Shown here: piece by piece, positions 26,220 through 34,620 of the stretch
Layout: every line of letters begins with the position of its first letter
How positions within the stretch are numbered: position 1 is the stretch's first letter
Source of the DNA: Sphingobium vermicomposti
Lineage (GTDB): Bacteria; Pseudomonadota; Alphaproteobacteria; Sphingomonadales; Sphingomonadaceae
DNA length: 64,000 nucleotides
Direction: 5' to 3'
Assembly: GCF_011762025.1 (NCBI RefSeq)
Contig: NZ_JAASQR010000004.1
Location: 62,001 to 126,000 of the forward strand
Notes under the pieces: generated by a model
Told to the model about the DNA's origin: nothing
Databases searched by the model: none
The model's input: the letters and a program-made list of their open reading frames with translations, nothing else
Made by a program: the position numbers and the translations under genes

Positions 26220-27548
26220 ATGACAGAGAATCTGGCCGAAAAGGCAGGCGCCGGGCGTTCTTCGAAACTTCAGGGCTGGCGATATTTTGACCGCGACTTT
26301 GCCGCGCGCGAATGGGACGCCGTCTGGACAAAAAGCTGGCTGGTGATCTGCCGGGAAGACCAGATTCCCGAACCCGGCGATTTCCTGGTGGAGGAAGTCG
26401 GCGCGGAATCCATCCTGGTGGTTCGCCAGGAAGATGGCGGCATCAAGGCGTTCTACAATGTGTGCCAGCATCGCGGGAACAAGCTGGTGGCCGTGGCGGA
26501 AGGTTCGATGCCGTCGTTCACATGCGCCTATCATAGCTGGAAATGGTCGCTGGAAGGCGAATGCATCGGCGCGCAGGACCCGGAAGATTTCGCGGCTGGC
26601 TCGCCCTGTGGGCGCAAGCGGCTGGCGGAGATCAACAGCGAGATATTCGCCAGCTTCGTATGGGTGAACATGGATGCCAACCCGATGCCGCTCAACGAAT
26701 ATCTGGGCGAATTGTATGAACCGCTGGCCCGTTATCCGTTCGAATTGATGCACGCCACCCAGGCTATTTCGGTGCGGATGCCGTGCAACTGGAAGATCAT
26801 ATCGGACAATTTCCGCGAGACCTACCACATCCCCACGGCGCACCCGGAAGGGCTGTATGTCAACGAGCCCTATTATGTGACCGCGATCATCGAAACGTTG
26901 AAAAACGGTCATGCACGTCTTGTGACGCCGGGCAGCCAGCCGTCGCGTTACTTGCCAGACGGAAAACTGGAGATCGACGATTATCTGATCCAGGACCTGA
27001 AGACCTGGGAACTGGACCCCGAAGATTTCCAGGACAAGCCGCTGGCAATCCGTGAGGCAATCATCGCGCAGAAGCGCAAGCTGGGGGAAGGTCGCGGGCA
27101 TGGCCATTATAACCGGATGGAAGATGCGCAGCTGACCGACACCTTCCTCTATTCGATCTTCCCCAACCTGACGCTGACCTGTTTTTCGGACGGAATGCTG
27201 TTCCTGCGCGCGCTGCCGCACCCGACCGATCCTGAAAAATGCACGTTCGACACATGGTTCTACGCGACCGGATCGGAGGATTTTTTCACCAAGATGCTGA
27301 CGTCCGCAGGCGGAGTGAGCGAGACGAGCCGCGAGCCGGTAGAGCGCGAGTGGCGCAACTTTGGCGAAGGAAGCCTGGGCATCACGCTGGACGGCGATGC
27401 GGGCATCATGGAAGCGCAGCAACGCGGCATGCATTCGCGCGGATGGAACGGCGCGGAGCTGGCCGGGCAGGAAAAGCGGATCACCCATTATCATGACCGC
27501 ATCGACCAGCTGATCGCCGACAATGAAATGTCGATTGCCGCCGAATGA
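26220..27548 (+). CDS. Rieske non-heme iron oxygenase, alpha subunit
   Basis: A 442-residue oxygenase. The Rieske centre uses Cys82, His84, Cys102 and His105. The mononuclear iron site is in the motif EtyHxxxxH, His203 and His208, with a later Asp in DGDAGIMEAQ. The carboxylate three residues before the first His, which bridges Rieske and iron sites, is Glu200 rather than the Asp of naphthalene dioxygenase; Glu is known in carnitine and betaine oxygenases (CntA/GbcA group). No beta subunit gene follows, suggesting an alpha-only trimer. Start ATG follows AGGAGATGGAAT. It probably hydroxylates or demethylates the pathway compound, and the ferredoxin at 21593 is a possible partner. Confidence 0.92.
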   Translation: MTENLAEKAGAGRSSKLQGWRYFDRDFAAREWDAVWTKSWLVICREDQIPEPGDFLVEEVGAESILVVRQEDGGIKAFYNVCQHRGNKLVAVAEGSMPSFTCAYHSWKWSLEGECIGAQDPEDFAAGSPCGRKRLAEINSEIFASFVWVNMDANPMPLNEYLGELYEPLARYPFELMHATQAISVRMPCNWKIISDNFRETYHIPTAHPEGLYVNEPYYVTAIIETLKNGHARLVTPGSQPSRYLPDGKLEIDDYLIQDLKTWELDPEDFQDKPLAIREAIIAQKRKLGEGRGHGHYNRMEDAQLTDTFLYSIFPNLTLTCFSDGMLFLRALPHPTDPEKCTFDTWFYATGSEDFFTKMLTSAGGVSETSREPVEREWRNFGEGSLGITLDGDAGIMEAQQRGMHSRGWNGAELAGQEKRITHYHDRIDQLIADNEMSIAAE

Positions 27549-27692
27549 TGAATGGCCTGCGGGCGTTCGCGCGCTCAGGCTGACGCGGATGTGACGGATT
27601 TCAGCGGGTAGACGCCGGAGCTGCGTGCGTACGCCCTCATCCTGGGCGCGCACATAATGCTGACGGCCAATGTGACGATAAGGAGAGGCTCA

Positions 27693-28259
27693 ATGTTTCT
27701 GGACCCAGTTTCGGGCCAACTCAAAAAGGTCCGGCAGATCGCCTTTGTCGTGCCGAATGCGGTTGAATGGGCGCACCGGCACATGGCCCGTTTCGGGTCA
27801 GGTCCCTTTTTCGTATTGGCCCATCTGCCGCATGATTTGCAGACCTATCGGGGCAAGGAAATCGACCTGGATACGACAGGCGTCGTCGGTCAATGGGGCG
27901 ACGTGATGATCGAATTGGTGGAGCAGCATTGCGATACGCCATCGGCCTATAGCGAACTTTATCCCACGGGTGGCCCCGGCCTGCACCATATGACCGTGTT
28001 CGTCGATGACCTTCACGAGGCGATCAAGGATTATGAAAGCAAGGGTTTCGACAATATCCTGTATTCGGTTGTTTCCCCGCTCGGCGATACCAAGCCCAGT
28101 CCCTATGCCATGATGGATACGCGCAAGGAGTTCGGCATGTTGACCGAATTCTACGAAGAGGCCGTCGTCAGCGACTTCTACAAGATGGTGCGCGAATCCG
28201 CTGAGGGTTGGGATAGGTCGGACCCCATCCGCTATATCTATGGACAAGCTGAGGGATGA
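27693..28259 (+). CDS. VOC family protein, long paralogue 2
   Basis: A 188-residue VOC protein. First strand VRQIAFVVP has Gln where the metal His is usual. ELVEQHCDTPSAY, GLHHMTVFVDD and MLTEFYEE follow, ending near DPIRYIY. The start at 27693 has AGGAGAGGCTCA before it; the frame from 27657 is longer but less likely. It lies between the Rieske oxygenase and the aldo/keto reductase, so it may act on the oxygenase product. Exact reaction unknown. Confidence 0.83.
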   Translation: MFLDPVSGQLKKVRQIAFVVPNAVEWAHRHMARFGSGPFFVLAHLPHDLQTYRGKEIDLDTTGVVGQWGDVMIELVEQHCDTPSAYSELYPTGGPGLHHMTVFVDDLHEAIKDYESKGFDNILYSVVSPLGDTKPSPYAMMDTRKEFGMLTEFYEEAVVSDFYKMVRESAEGWDRSDPIRYIYGQAEG

Positions 28260-28265
28260 TTCAGC

Positions 28266-29201
28266 ATGCAAACGCGTAACCTTGGTAAGTCGGACCTTAA
28301 AGTGTCCGTCGCAGGTCTTGGCTGCAACAATTTCGGCTGGTTCCTCGACAGGGAAAAGTCGTTGGAGGTCATTGGCGCCGCGATCGACGCGGGCATCAAC
28401 TTCTTCGACACGGCGAATAATTATGGCTTCCCGCCCGGAGAATCGGAACGCATCCTTGGCGAAGCGGTGCGTGGTCGCCGTGATGGAGTCATCATCGCCA
28501 CCAAGGTCGGCGACAAGGTGGGTGACAGCGACGAGAATCAGGGCGCGGCCCCGGCCTATGTGCGTCAGGCTTTGGAACAGAGCCTGACCAATTTGGGCAC
28601 GGATTATGTGGACCTCTATCAGCTTCACTACCCCGATCCGAAGGTGCCGATCGCTGAAACGCTGGGCGCTTTCGACCAACTGATTCAGGAAGGCAAGGTG
28701 CGCTATGTCGGCTGCGCGAACCATAGCGCCGCGCAGTTGGCGGAAGCACTGGACGCGGCCGGGGCGACGCATCGTGCGGCATTCATCTCGTGCCAGTCGG
28801 AATATAGCCTGTTGGCGCGTGACGTCGAAAGCGACCTTGCGCCACTGATGGCGAAGAATGGCGTCGGGTTTCTTCCCTATTTCCCGCTGGCGAACGGATT
28901 GCTGACGGGTAAATATCTGGGTGGGGATGACAGTGCGGGCCGTCTGGAGACGCTCAAGCAGATCCCCTTCTTTGAGAAATTCCTGACGCCGGAACGGTTC
29001 GAAAAAGTCGGTCGCCTGGCCGAAATCTCTCGCAGATCGGGCATTCCGATGGTCACGCTTGCCCTGGGATGGCTCGCCGCGCAGCCCTTCGTCTCATCGG
29101 TGATCGCTGGCGCGACCAAGGCGGAGCAGGTTCGCGCCAATGCCGAGGCATGCATGACGGCGTTGCCGCAGGAGCTGTTGTCGGAGTTGGACCAGTTGTG
29201 A
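28266..29201 (+). CDS. Aldo/keto reductase
   Basis: A 311-residue (beta/alpha)8 oxidoreductase. The catalytic tetrad is visible: Asp48 and Tyr53 in FFDTANNYG, Lys80 in IATK and His121 in YQLHYPD. These enzymes reduce aldehydes or ketones with NADPH. It begins 6 bases after the VOC stop, and the Rieske oxygenase, VOC and AKR genes form one unit. A 12-bp hairpin follows at 29240-29269. The substrate may be a pathway carbonyl such as an aldehyde released by the LuxC-like enzyme, but this is speculation. Confidence 0.9.
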   Translation: MQTRNLGKSDLKVSVAGLGCNNFGWFLDREKSLEVIGAAIDAGINFFDTANNYGFPPGESERILGEAVRGRRDGVIIATKVGDKVGDSDENQGAAPAYVRQALEQSLTNLGTDYVDLYQLHYPDPKVPIAETLGAFDQLIQEGKVRYVGCANHSAAQLAEALDAAGATHRAAFISCQSEYSLLARDVESDLAPLMAKNGVGFLPYFPLANGLLTGKYLGGDDSAGRLETLKQIPFFEKFLTPERFEKVGRLAEISRRSGIPMVTLALGWLAAQPFVSSVIAGATKAEQVRANAEACMTALPQELLSELDQL

Positions 29202-29239
29202 CGACCGGCGTCATTTACGTCGCGATCAGTTGATCCATG

Positions 29240-29269
29240 CATCGCCGGGAACGAAGTTTCCCGGCGATG
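29240..29269. terminator. Hairpin between convergent genes
   Basis: A perfect 12-bp stem (CATCGCCGGGAA / TTCCCGGCGATG) with a 6-base loop lies between the AKR stop and the stop of the minus-strand NIPSNAP-like gene. T-tracts are weak, so it is a probable bidirectional terminator. Confidence 0.55.
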
Positions 29270-29286
29270 GTGCCTTTCGACTATTA

Positions 29287-29610
29287 TCAGCGGGACGGCG
29301 AGTAGGGCGCGGCATCCGCGAAGATCAGCGTTTCCTTCGCGCCGCTTTTGCAGAGTTCCTGATAGATCCTGCCCGCTTCGGGCGCGGCCGCCATCGCCTG
29401 AATGCCCGTGTCAAAGGCATTCATGTCGGGCAATTTCCACAGATGAATCACAGTATTGGCCCGTCCGATCTTGGTCACTAGCCCGGCGATCATTTCCCAC
29501 CCTGCGCTTTCGGCTATCCGCTTCATGTCGGGAACAATGTTCAGAAAGACCGGAAGGGTTTCATAGTCGAGTTCCAAGGTTGCCTGAAGATAAACGCTCA
29601 TCTGATCCAT
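29287..29610 (-). CDS. NIPSNAP-like small protein
   Basis: A 107-residue protein with the ferredoxin-like alpha/beta pattern of NIPSNAP/Dabb-type stress and catabolic proteins: an early Val-Tyr-Leu strand, an FLNIVPDMKRIAE helix, then VIHLWKLPDMNAFD. Members are found in catabolic clusters but have no settled reaction. The start could be 29610 or the ATG at 29601 (MSVYLQ). It is divergent from the TonB receptor at 29997, with two region A palindromes in the gap. Confidence 0.65.
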   Translation of the reverse strand: MDQMSVYLQATLELDYETLPVFLNIVPDMKRIAESAGWEMIAGLVTKIGRANTVIHLWKLPDMNAFDTGIQAMAAAPEAGRIYQELCKSGAKETLIFADAAPYSPSR

Positions 29611-29665
29611 CCACGCCTAAGATTATGGGATTATAGAAACGGGTTTTACCGTCTGGGCAAGAATC

Positions 29666-29685
29666 TAAATGACTCCCGTCCGTTA
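29666..29685. promoter_or_regulatory. Region A palindromic operator candidate (full consensus)
   Basis: TAAATGACTCCCGTCCGTTA fits TAANNGACNNNNGTCNNTTA exactly. It is 56 bases upstream of the NIPSNAP-like start. The bases after it (CCGTTATGCA) repeat those after the site at 26066. Confidence 0.6.
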
Positions 29686-29830
29686 TGCAAGTGATAGCTC
29701 TGGTGTCTGGAGCGCTGCGGACGGCGGGCAGTGGCGACGTAAGAGATCGCGCGGATGAGTCGGGCATCGAATCATCTCCCCCGGTTATCATAGCATTTTA
29801 GCCGATTGGCGACCATTTTAGTGCGGAAGA

Positions 29831-29850
29831 TACCTGCCAAATGTCAGTTA
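29831..29850. promoter_or_regulatory. Region A palindrome, one-mismatch copy
   Basis: Core GCCAAATGTC followed by AGTTA; the right half is exact, the left has GCC for GAC. It is about 147 bases upstream of the TonB receptor. Confidence 0.4.
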
Positions 29851-29996
29851 TATACGAAATGCGGAGTGCCTTTTGGGTGGATTCCTGTTGACCGACAACG
29901 GGAATGAAGTTAGCTAGCACACTTGTATGGAGACAAGTCGCGCAAAAGCGACATATGCCATTTTAGGACCAAGTCTGCGTGGATGGGGAGGATATC

Positions 29997-32378
29997 ATGA
30001 ACAGCCTGGCATTTTCGTCGGCAATTGCGATCGCAACTGCATTGGTGGGCGCTCAAGCGTCCTGGGCTCAGGAGCCGCAGCAGATGGAGGCCGCGCCCAC
30101 ACCAACCCAGGAACCGGCAGGCCAAGGGCTTGCCGATATCATCGTGACCGCCCAAAAGCGCGCAGAGCCGTTGCAGAGCGTGCCAGTATCCGTTTCTGCA
30201 TTCAGCAATGACACGCTTCAAAAGGCCCGCGTTGAAGGGCTTACCGGCCTGCGCGGCCTGGTCCCCGGCATGACCGTCACGCGCTCTGGCGCGGCCGTTG
30301 ACGTTCCGCAGATCAGCCTGCGCGGTATTTCCATCCAGGACGTTCTGCCCAGCGTCGAACCCGGCATCGGCATCACGCTGGACGGCATCCCCATCGCATT
30401 CCAGCGCGGTGCGTTGATCGATGCGTTCGACGTGCAGCGGGTCGAGGTGCTGCGCGGTCCACAGGGCGTCCTTAACGGGAAGAACACAACCGGCGGTTCA
30501 ATCAACGTCGTGCGCCTGCGTCCCGATCCATCCGCAGATACGACGGGCCGGGTTCGCTTTACCATCGGCAGTTTCGGCCAGAACGACTATGAAGGCTATA
30601 TCATGGCCCCGGTCGTGAAGGATATCCTGGCAGTCAAGGCGACGGTTTCGGTTCGCAAGGACAAAGGTCAGTTCCGCAACATCGTGACCGGCGGGCGGGA
30701 AGGGGATCGCGACGTCCGGCAATATTCGCTGGCTGCGGTCGCGACGCCCACCGACAGGCTGAACATCTATGTGGCGTTCGACCGGCTGGAAAATGACAGC
30801 GTCATTCCCCCTTATGTGCCGACGCATGTTCCCGACTTTATTACCTATCCCATCCCCGGATATTTTGGCGGCTTTAATTCCCCCTGTATCAATCCGGCGA
30901 CGCAGATTGTCTGCAGCCCCCTGAGCGGCCTGGACAAGGGAAAGAATGAAGTTGAGAGCACCCAGCTGCCGGCTTCCCTGCGAATGACCGCCGGTACTGG
31001 CGAGATATCCTATGATCTGACGGATGAGGTGACGTTCACGTCCCTGACCGGATATCGTGAATTCCACGAACGGCAGACCAGCGACTTCGATGCGACGCGT
31101 TTTGCCCTGTTCCGCGACAAGGCCGCAGTCGATGCCAAGCAGTTTTCCCAGGAAGCGCGTTTCGCAACATCCTTCTCCGGCCCGTTCAACATCGTCGCCG
31201 GTGCGTTCTATATGAATTATTCCTATACGGAACGGCAGAACCCGTCGCTGGACATGGCAGTCCTGCCGGACATGGATGCGAACGGAAATGTCATCCTGAC
31301 CAATGGCTTGCCGACATTTTCGACACCGCCGGGCGTTGCGTTCCTCAATTCGCTGAACCGCTACCGCACATATCAGACCAACAAGACGTTCGCCCTGTTC
31401 TTCCAGGCCGACTACGACATCACCGATCAGCTGCGGCTGACCGTCGGTGGGCGTCAGACATGGGACAAGAAGACCACCGATTATACCCTGTGGGCGCCGG
31501 TATTTTCGACCGTTCGTGACATGGACGTCGTCGGTCCGCTGGTTGGCCAAGATACGGGCCGGGCGAAGTTCAAGAAGTTCACGCCCAAGGTCAATTTGCA
31601 GTATAAGTTCACGCCCGACATCCTTGCCTATGCGCAATATAGCAAGGGCTATAACACCGGTGGCTTCAATGGCCGTCCCGGCAATCTGATCACCGCCGTT
31701 CAGGCTTATCAACCGGAGACGATGGAGGCCTATGAAGTCGGTCTGAAAACCGAATTCCTGAACAATCGCGTCCGTTTGAACCTGTCCGCTTTCCACAACA
31801 CCTTGGATGACAAGCAGGAGAATGTGCTCCAGGTCGTGGGGACCACGAATGTGACGTCGACACTCAACGTCGCCAAGGCCCAGTATAAGGGATTTGAGGT
31901 GGAGTTGGCCGTCGCGCCCATGCGCGGGTGGACGATCAGTGGATCGGCGGGTTATCTGGATGCAAAGTACAAGGATTTCGTCGGAAACCTGGGGCAAGGG
32001 GTCCAGGACCTGAGCAGCCTGAGGTTGCGGCGCGTGCCGAAATGGACCGCTGGCGCGATTTCGGACTACAGCTTTGCGGCGGGTCCCGGCACCGCTGGGG
32101 TGAATGCGGCGATTTTTCACACCGGTCGTTATGAAACGGACGTGCTGAATGATCCTCGCGGCTCTATTCCCCCGGTTACGAAGATCGACCTGGGCGCTCG
32201 TTATGAATTGCCGGTTACCGGCAACACCACCATCGAGCTGGCGGCGTTCGTGAAGAATGTCACCAACAATACGACATATGACGGATATACCTCTGGTGAA
32301 GCGGTCGGCACTTTTATCGAATTTGCCAACCCATCGCCGGGCCGCCAGTGGGGGGCGTCGCTGACCGCGCGTTTCTGA
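29997..32378 (+). CDS. TonB-dependent outer membrane receptor
   Basis: A 793-residue receptor with a signal peptide ending near residue 25 (SWAQ), a plug beginning ADIIVTAQKR, then LRGLVPGM, VEVLRGPQGV, KNTTGGSINV and a barrel ending in Phe. It is very similar to 17122-19470 through plug and barrel, so the two are duplicates that may differ in ligand range. The start follows GGGGAGGATATC. Downstream, a 13-bp hairpin (32396-32438) separates it from an SDR. It probably imports a hydrophobic pathway substrate. Confidence 0.93.
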   Translation: MNSLAFSSAIAIATALVGAQASWAQEPQQMEAAPTPTQEPAGQGLADIIVTAQKRAEPLQSVPVSVSAFSNDTLQKARVEGLTGLRGLVPGMTVTRSGAAVDVPQISLRGISIQDVLPSVEPGIGITLDGIPIAFQRGALIDAFDVQRVEVLRGPQGVLNGKNTTGGSINVVRLRPDPSADTTGRVRFTIGSFGQNDYEGYIMAPVVKDILAVKATVSVRKDKGQFRNIVTGGREGDRDVRQYSLAAVATPTDRLNIYVAFDRLENDSVIPPYVPTHVPDFITYPIPGYFGGFNSPCINPATQIVCSPLSGLDKGKNEVESTQLPASLRMTAGTGEISYDLTDEVTFTSLTGYREFHERQTSDFDATRFALFRDKAAVDAKQFSQEARFATSFSGPFNIVAGAFYMNYSYTERQNPSLDMAVLPDMDANGNVILTNGLPTFSTPPGVAFLNSLNRYRTYQTNKTFALFFQADYDITDQLRLTVGGRQTWDKKTTDYTLWAPVFSTVRDMDVVGPLVGQDTGRAKFKKFTPKVNLQYKFTPDILAYAQYSKGYNTGGFNGRPGNLITAVQAYQPETMEAYEVGLKTEFLNNRVRLNLSAFHNTLDDKQENVLQVVGTTNVTSTLNVAKAQYKGFEVELAVAPMRGWTISGSAGYLDAKYKDFVGNLGQGVQDLSSLRLRRVPKWTAGAISDYSFAAGPGTAGVNAAIFHTGRYETDVLNDPRGSIPPVTKIDLGARYELPVTGNTTIELAAFVKNVTNNTTYDGYTSGEAVGTFIEFANPSPGRQWGASLTARF

Positions 32379-32395
32379 ACTGGTGTCCAAAGTCT

Positions 32396-32438
32396 TCGGG
32401 TGGCGGGGCTACCCTGTCAAAATAACCCCGCCACCCGA
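32396..32438. repeat. 13-bp inverted repeat between receptor and SDR
   Basis: TCGGGTGGCGGGG pairs with CCCCGCCACCCGA across a 17-base loop. No T-tract follows, so it may be an mRNA-stabilising or attenuating hairpin that uncouples receptor and SDR levels rather than a strong terminator. Confidence 0.55.
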
Positions 32439-32495
32439 GACCGACGCGAAAATTCGCCAAAGCCGGCACCAAATTGAAACGCAGGAGATTTCCAG

Positions 32496-33290
32496 ATGAG
32501 GCTTGAAGGAAAGGTAGCGCTGGTCGCTGGGGCGGCGGGAGCCGACAATATGGGCCAGAAGATTGCCGAGCGGCTGGCGAAGGAAGGGTGCAAGGTCGTC
32601 GTCACCGGGCGTCATGAAGAGCCGCTGCGCGCCATCGCCGATCGGATCGACGGCAGTTACGTCCAGATGGACATCACGGACAAGGCGCAGGTGGAAGCCG
32701 CCGTGGACTTTGCCGTCAGAAGCTATGGCAAGCTGGACGTTGCGGTCAACGCCACCGGATGGGGCCTGATGAAGCCGACCCATGAAACCAGCGAGGCCGA
32801 TCTGGACAAGATTCTGGCCATCCAGTTCAAGGGGCCGTTCTTCTTCATCCAGGCGATGCTGCGCGTGATGGGGCAGGGCGGGTCGATCATCCAGATTTCC
32901 TCAGCCACGGCGACCATCATGCTGGAAAATCATGCCGCCTATATGGGGACCAAGGCAGGTATCGACCATGTGATCCGCACCGTTGCCAACGAATATGGCG
33001 TGCGCGGCATCCGGGCGAATTCGATATCGCCGGGCCTGACAGAGACGCCGATGGCAGGCGACACATTCAGTTTCAAGGAGTTGGTGGACGCTTTTGCGAA
33101 AGAATACCCCCTTGGACGCCTGGGTACGCGCGAAGATATTGCGGCCGCCGTGGTGTGGCTGGCATCCGACGAATGTTTCATGACTGGCCAGAATCTTCAG
33201 GTGAATGGCGGGTTGACGCTGCGCCGCAACCCGATCCTGTCGGAACTGGGCGAAGTTGCCGCTCGGGCCACGGCTCATCTGAGCAGCTGA
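32496..33290 (+). CDS. SDR family oxidoreductase
   Basis: A 264-residue SDR with an unusual cofactor loop (VAGAAGADNMGQKI instead of TGxxxGIG), QISSATATIM and the catalytic YMGTK. The end reads GQNLQVNGGLTL followed by a 20-residue tail. Start ATG follows AGGAGATTTCCAG. It should be an active NAD(P)-dependent dehydrogenase and is probably transcribed from the receptor promoter. A strong terminator follows at 33310. Confidence 0.88.
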   Translation: MRLEGKVALVAGAAGADNMGQKIAERLAKEGCKVVVTGRHEEPLRAIADRIDGSYVQMDITDKAQVEAAVDFAVRSYGKLDVAVNATGWGLMKPTHETSEADLDKILAIQFKGPFFFIQAMLRVMGQGGSIIQISSATATIMLENHAAYMGTKAGIDHVIRTVANEYGVRGIRANSISPGLTETPMAGDTFSFKELVDAFAKEYPLGRLGTREDIAAAVVWLASDECFMTGQNLQVNGGLTLRRNPILSELGEVAARATAHLSS

Positions 33291-33309
33291 ACTGACGATA
33301 TTTGCGAAG

Positions 33310-33342
33310 GGGAGGTTGGCTTCGGCCCGCCTCCCTTTTTTT
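33310..33342 (+). terminator. Rho-independent terminator after the SDR
   Basis: A GC-rich stem (GGGAGG / CCTCCC plus inner GGC/GCC pairs) closed by a C(TTCG)G tetraloop is followed by seven Ts. It ends the TonB receptor/SDR unit 20 bases after the stop. Confidence 0.85.
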
Positions 33343-33438
33343 GTGGGCGCGTGATTGCCCGGTGTGTCGATGATGCGTTAAAGCCGCCCTGGCGCATTAT
33401 GCACCGGGGCGGCGATTGGTTCTAAAGCGGATTCACCC

Positions 33439-33513
33439 CGTTCGGGCTGAGCTTCTTTTGATGTGCGAGCCTGAAGAAGTAGAACCCTTCGACAGGCTCA
33501 GGGCGAACGAAGG
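33439..33513. repeat. REP-like inverted repeat
   Basis: CGTTCGGGCTGAGC at 33439 pairs, with two mismatches, with GCTCAGGGCGAACG at 33496-33509, and an inner CTTCTT/AAGAAG pair adds a stem. CCTTCGACAGGCTCAGGGCG is a sequence that I recognise as frequently repeated between genes in sphingomonads and other proteobacteria. Confidence 0.6.
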
Positions 33514-33533
33514 AATCTAGCCTGGTAACGCCT

Positions 33534-34085
33534 TTAGATATCGGTGAACTGCATCCGGCGGATTGGATCTGTTCCATCAAAGCCCTCGGCGGACTTTTTC
33601 AGATGTGCGTAGAAGGGGCGGGTGCCTTCTTCTTCATAAAGCTCGGTCATCACGCCCAGCTGCTTTGACGTGTCCATGATGGCGTAGCGGCCCAGGCCGT
33701 TGGGGAAGGTTTCCCCGTAAAGAGCCGCCTCGCAACCTTCCGCTTCATATTGAGCGATCCGCTTGTCGAGGTCATCGACGAACATCGCGAAATGGTGGAT
33801 GCGCGACTCGCCCTGCTTTACCAGGTCGCGATAGGCCGATGGCTGATCATCATGCTGTTGCACGAATTCCGCAGTGATATTGCCCCACTGGCCATAGACG
33901 GACGTGACGTCGATGACGCTGTCCTTGCCCCGATAGCGATGAACGTGGAGCGGGTAATGTTCGACCGCCCAGAAAGGGCCGGAGCCATAGCGGCGCGAGT
34001 GGGCGCGGGCCGCTTCAATCGCGTCAGGAACCACGAAAGCGATCTGCGTGATCGCAAGGGCAGGGGTGAAGATGAAATCGCTCAT
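33534..34085 (-). CDS. VOC family protein, long paralogue 3
   Basis: A 183-residue VOC protein. TQIAFVVP has Gln at the usual first metal position, followed by EFVQQHDDQPSAY, RIHHFAMFVDD, MTELYEE and a DPIRRMQ end; all of these match the paralogues at 16556 and 27693. The frame runs back to 34238, but the ATG at 34085 has AAGGAAG about 8 bases upstream and fits the family start. It is transcribed away from the Ser-type SDR at 34621, with two palindromes between. Function unknown. Confidence 0.83.
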   Translation of the reverse strand: MSDFIFTPALAITQIAFVVPDAIEAARAHSRRYGSGPFWAVEHYPLHVHRYRGKDSVIDVTSVYGQWGNITAEFVQQHDDQPSAYRDLVKQGESRIHHFAMFVDDLDKRIAQYEAEGCEAALYGETFPNGLGRYAIMDTSKQLGVMTELYEEEGTRPFYAHLKKSAEGFDGTDPIRRMQFTDI

Positions 34086-34351
34086 GTAACTACTTCCTTG
34101 TTGAACATTTGTCAGTTGGATGATGCGAACGTGAATGAATGCCTGCGTCGCAGGACCTAACGGTCGTGCCGCTTTGAGGAGGCGAGGCGCGAATGGCGGG
34201 AGATTGCCGACGACGCCCGATGTGCGAGGCAATTCCATGCCTCGCCGTCGTGGCGGCCTTCACCGCGCGGCGCATTTTGTGCCTTTCTAACGGTCATTAA
34301 TCCTCGATCCTGGGCGGGCTTTTTGTCACTGCCCTGTCGTTGCTTATTCAA

Positions 34352-34371
34352 TAAACGACATCCGTCTGTTA
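34352..34371. promoter_or_regulatory. Region A palindromic operator candidate (full consensus)
   Basis: TAAACGACATCCGTCTGTTA matches TAANNGACNNNNGTCNNTTA exactly. It is nearer the middle of the divergent region, so it could serve the minus-strand VOC promoter. Confidence 0.6.
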
Positions 34372-34472
34372 TAGAAAGTGACGAACGTCGTCAAACCGAT
34401 AATGGATGGGGCCGGGATCTGACCTCCTGATCGACAGCAAGTCCCATGCACGCGCATTGCGCATTGACTTGG

Positions 34473-34492
34473 TAAACGACAAATGTCAGTGA
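34473..34492. promoter_or_regulatory. Region A palindromic operator candidate
   Basis: TAAACGACAAATGTCAGTGA; core GACAAATGTC with an intact left flank. It sits just after a TTGACT (34464-34469) that could be the -35 element for the SDR at 34621. Confidence 0.55.
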
Positions 34493-34620
34493 TATCGATA
34501 AACGACGAGACGGCTGCCGTCTCAGGCGCTGTGATCCCGCCGCCAAGGCCGGCGGTGATGGTTCGGCACAAAACACAAAGCAGAGCGATTCCGGCTCGCA
34601 CTTATGGAGAGAAGTGGGAA

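Larger units (their letters stand above)
29611..29996. promoter_or_regulatory. 386-base divergent regulatory region
   Basis: The gap between the NIPSNAP-like gene and the TonB receptor contains no convincing gene. It holds a full region A palindrome at 29666-29685 and a one-mismatch copy at 29831-29850. The receptor ribosome site GGGGAGG lies just before 29997. Confidence 0.6.
34086..34620. promoter_or_regulatory. 535-base divergent regulatory region
   Basis: This gap lies between the VOC gene and the SDR. Open frames here have poor starts and no recognisable fold. Two region A palindromes (34352-34371 and 34473-34492) are present. A further partial copy, GATATCGATAAACGAC, lies at 34491-34506. 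Confidence 0.55.

Noticed and set aside
30498-32390. A 630-codon open frame on the minus strand antisense to the TonB receptor, and similar long antisense frames at 65-1285, 24026-25510, 26112-27653 and 36834-38207.
   Set aside because: They are complementary shadows of well-supported genes in GC-rich DNA. Their products have low-complexity His/Arg/Gln-rich composition and no recognisable fold or ribosome sites.
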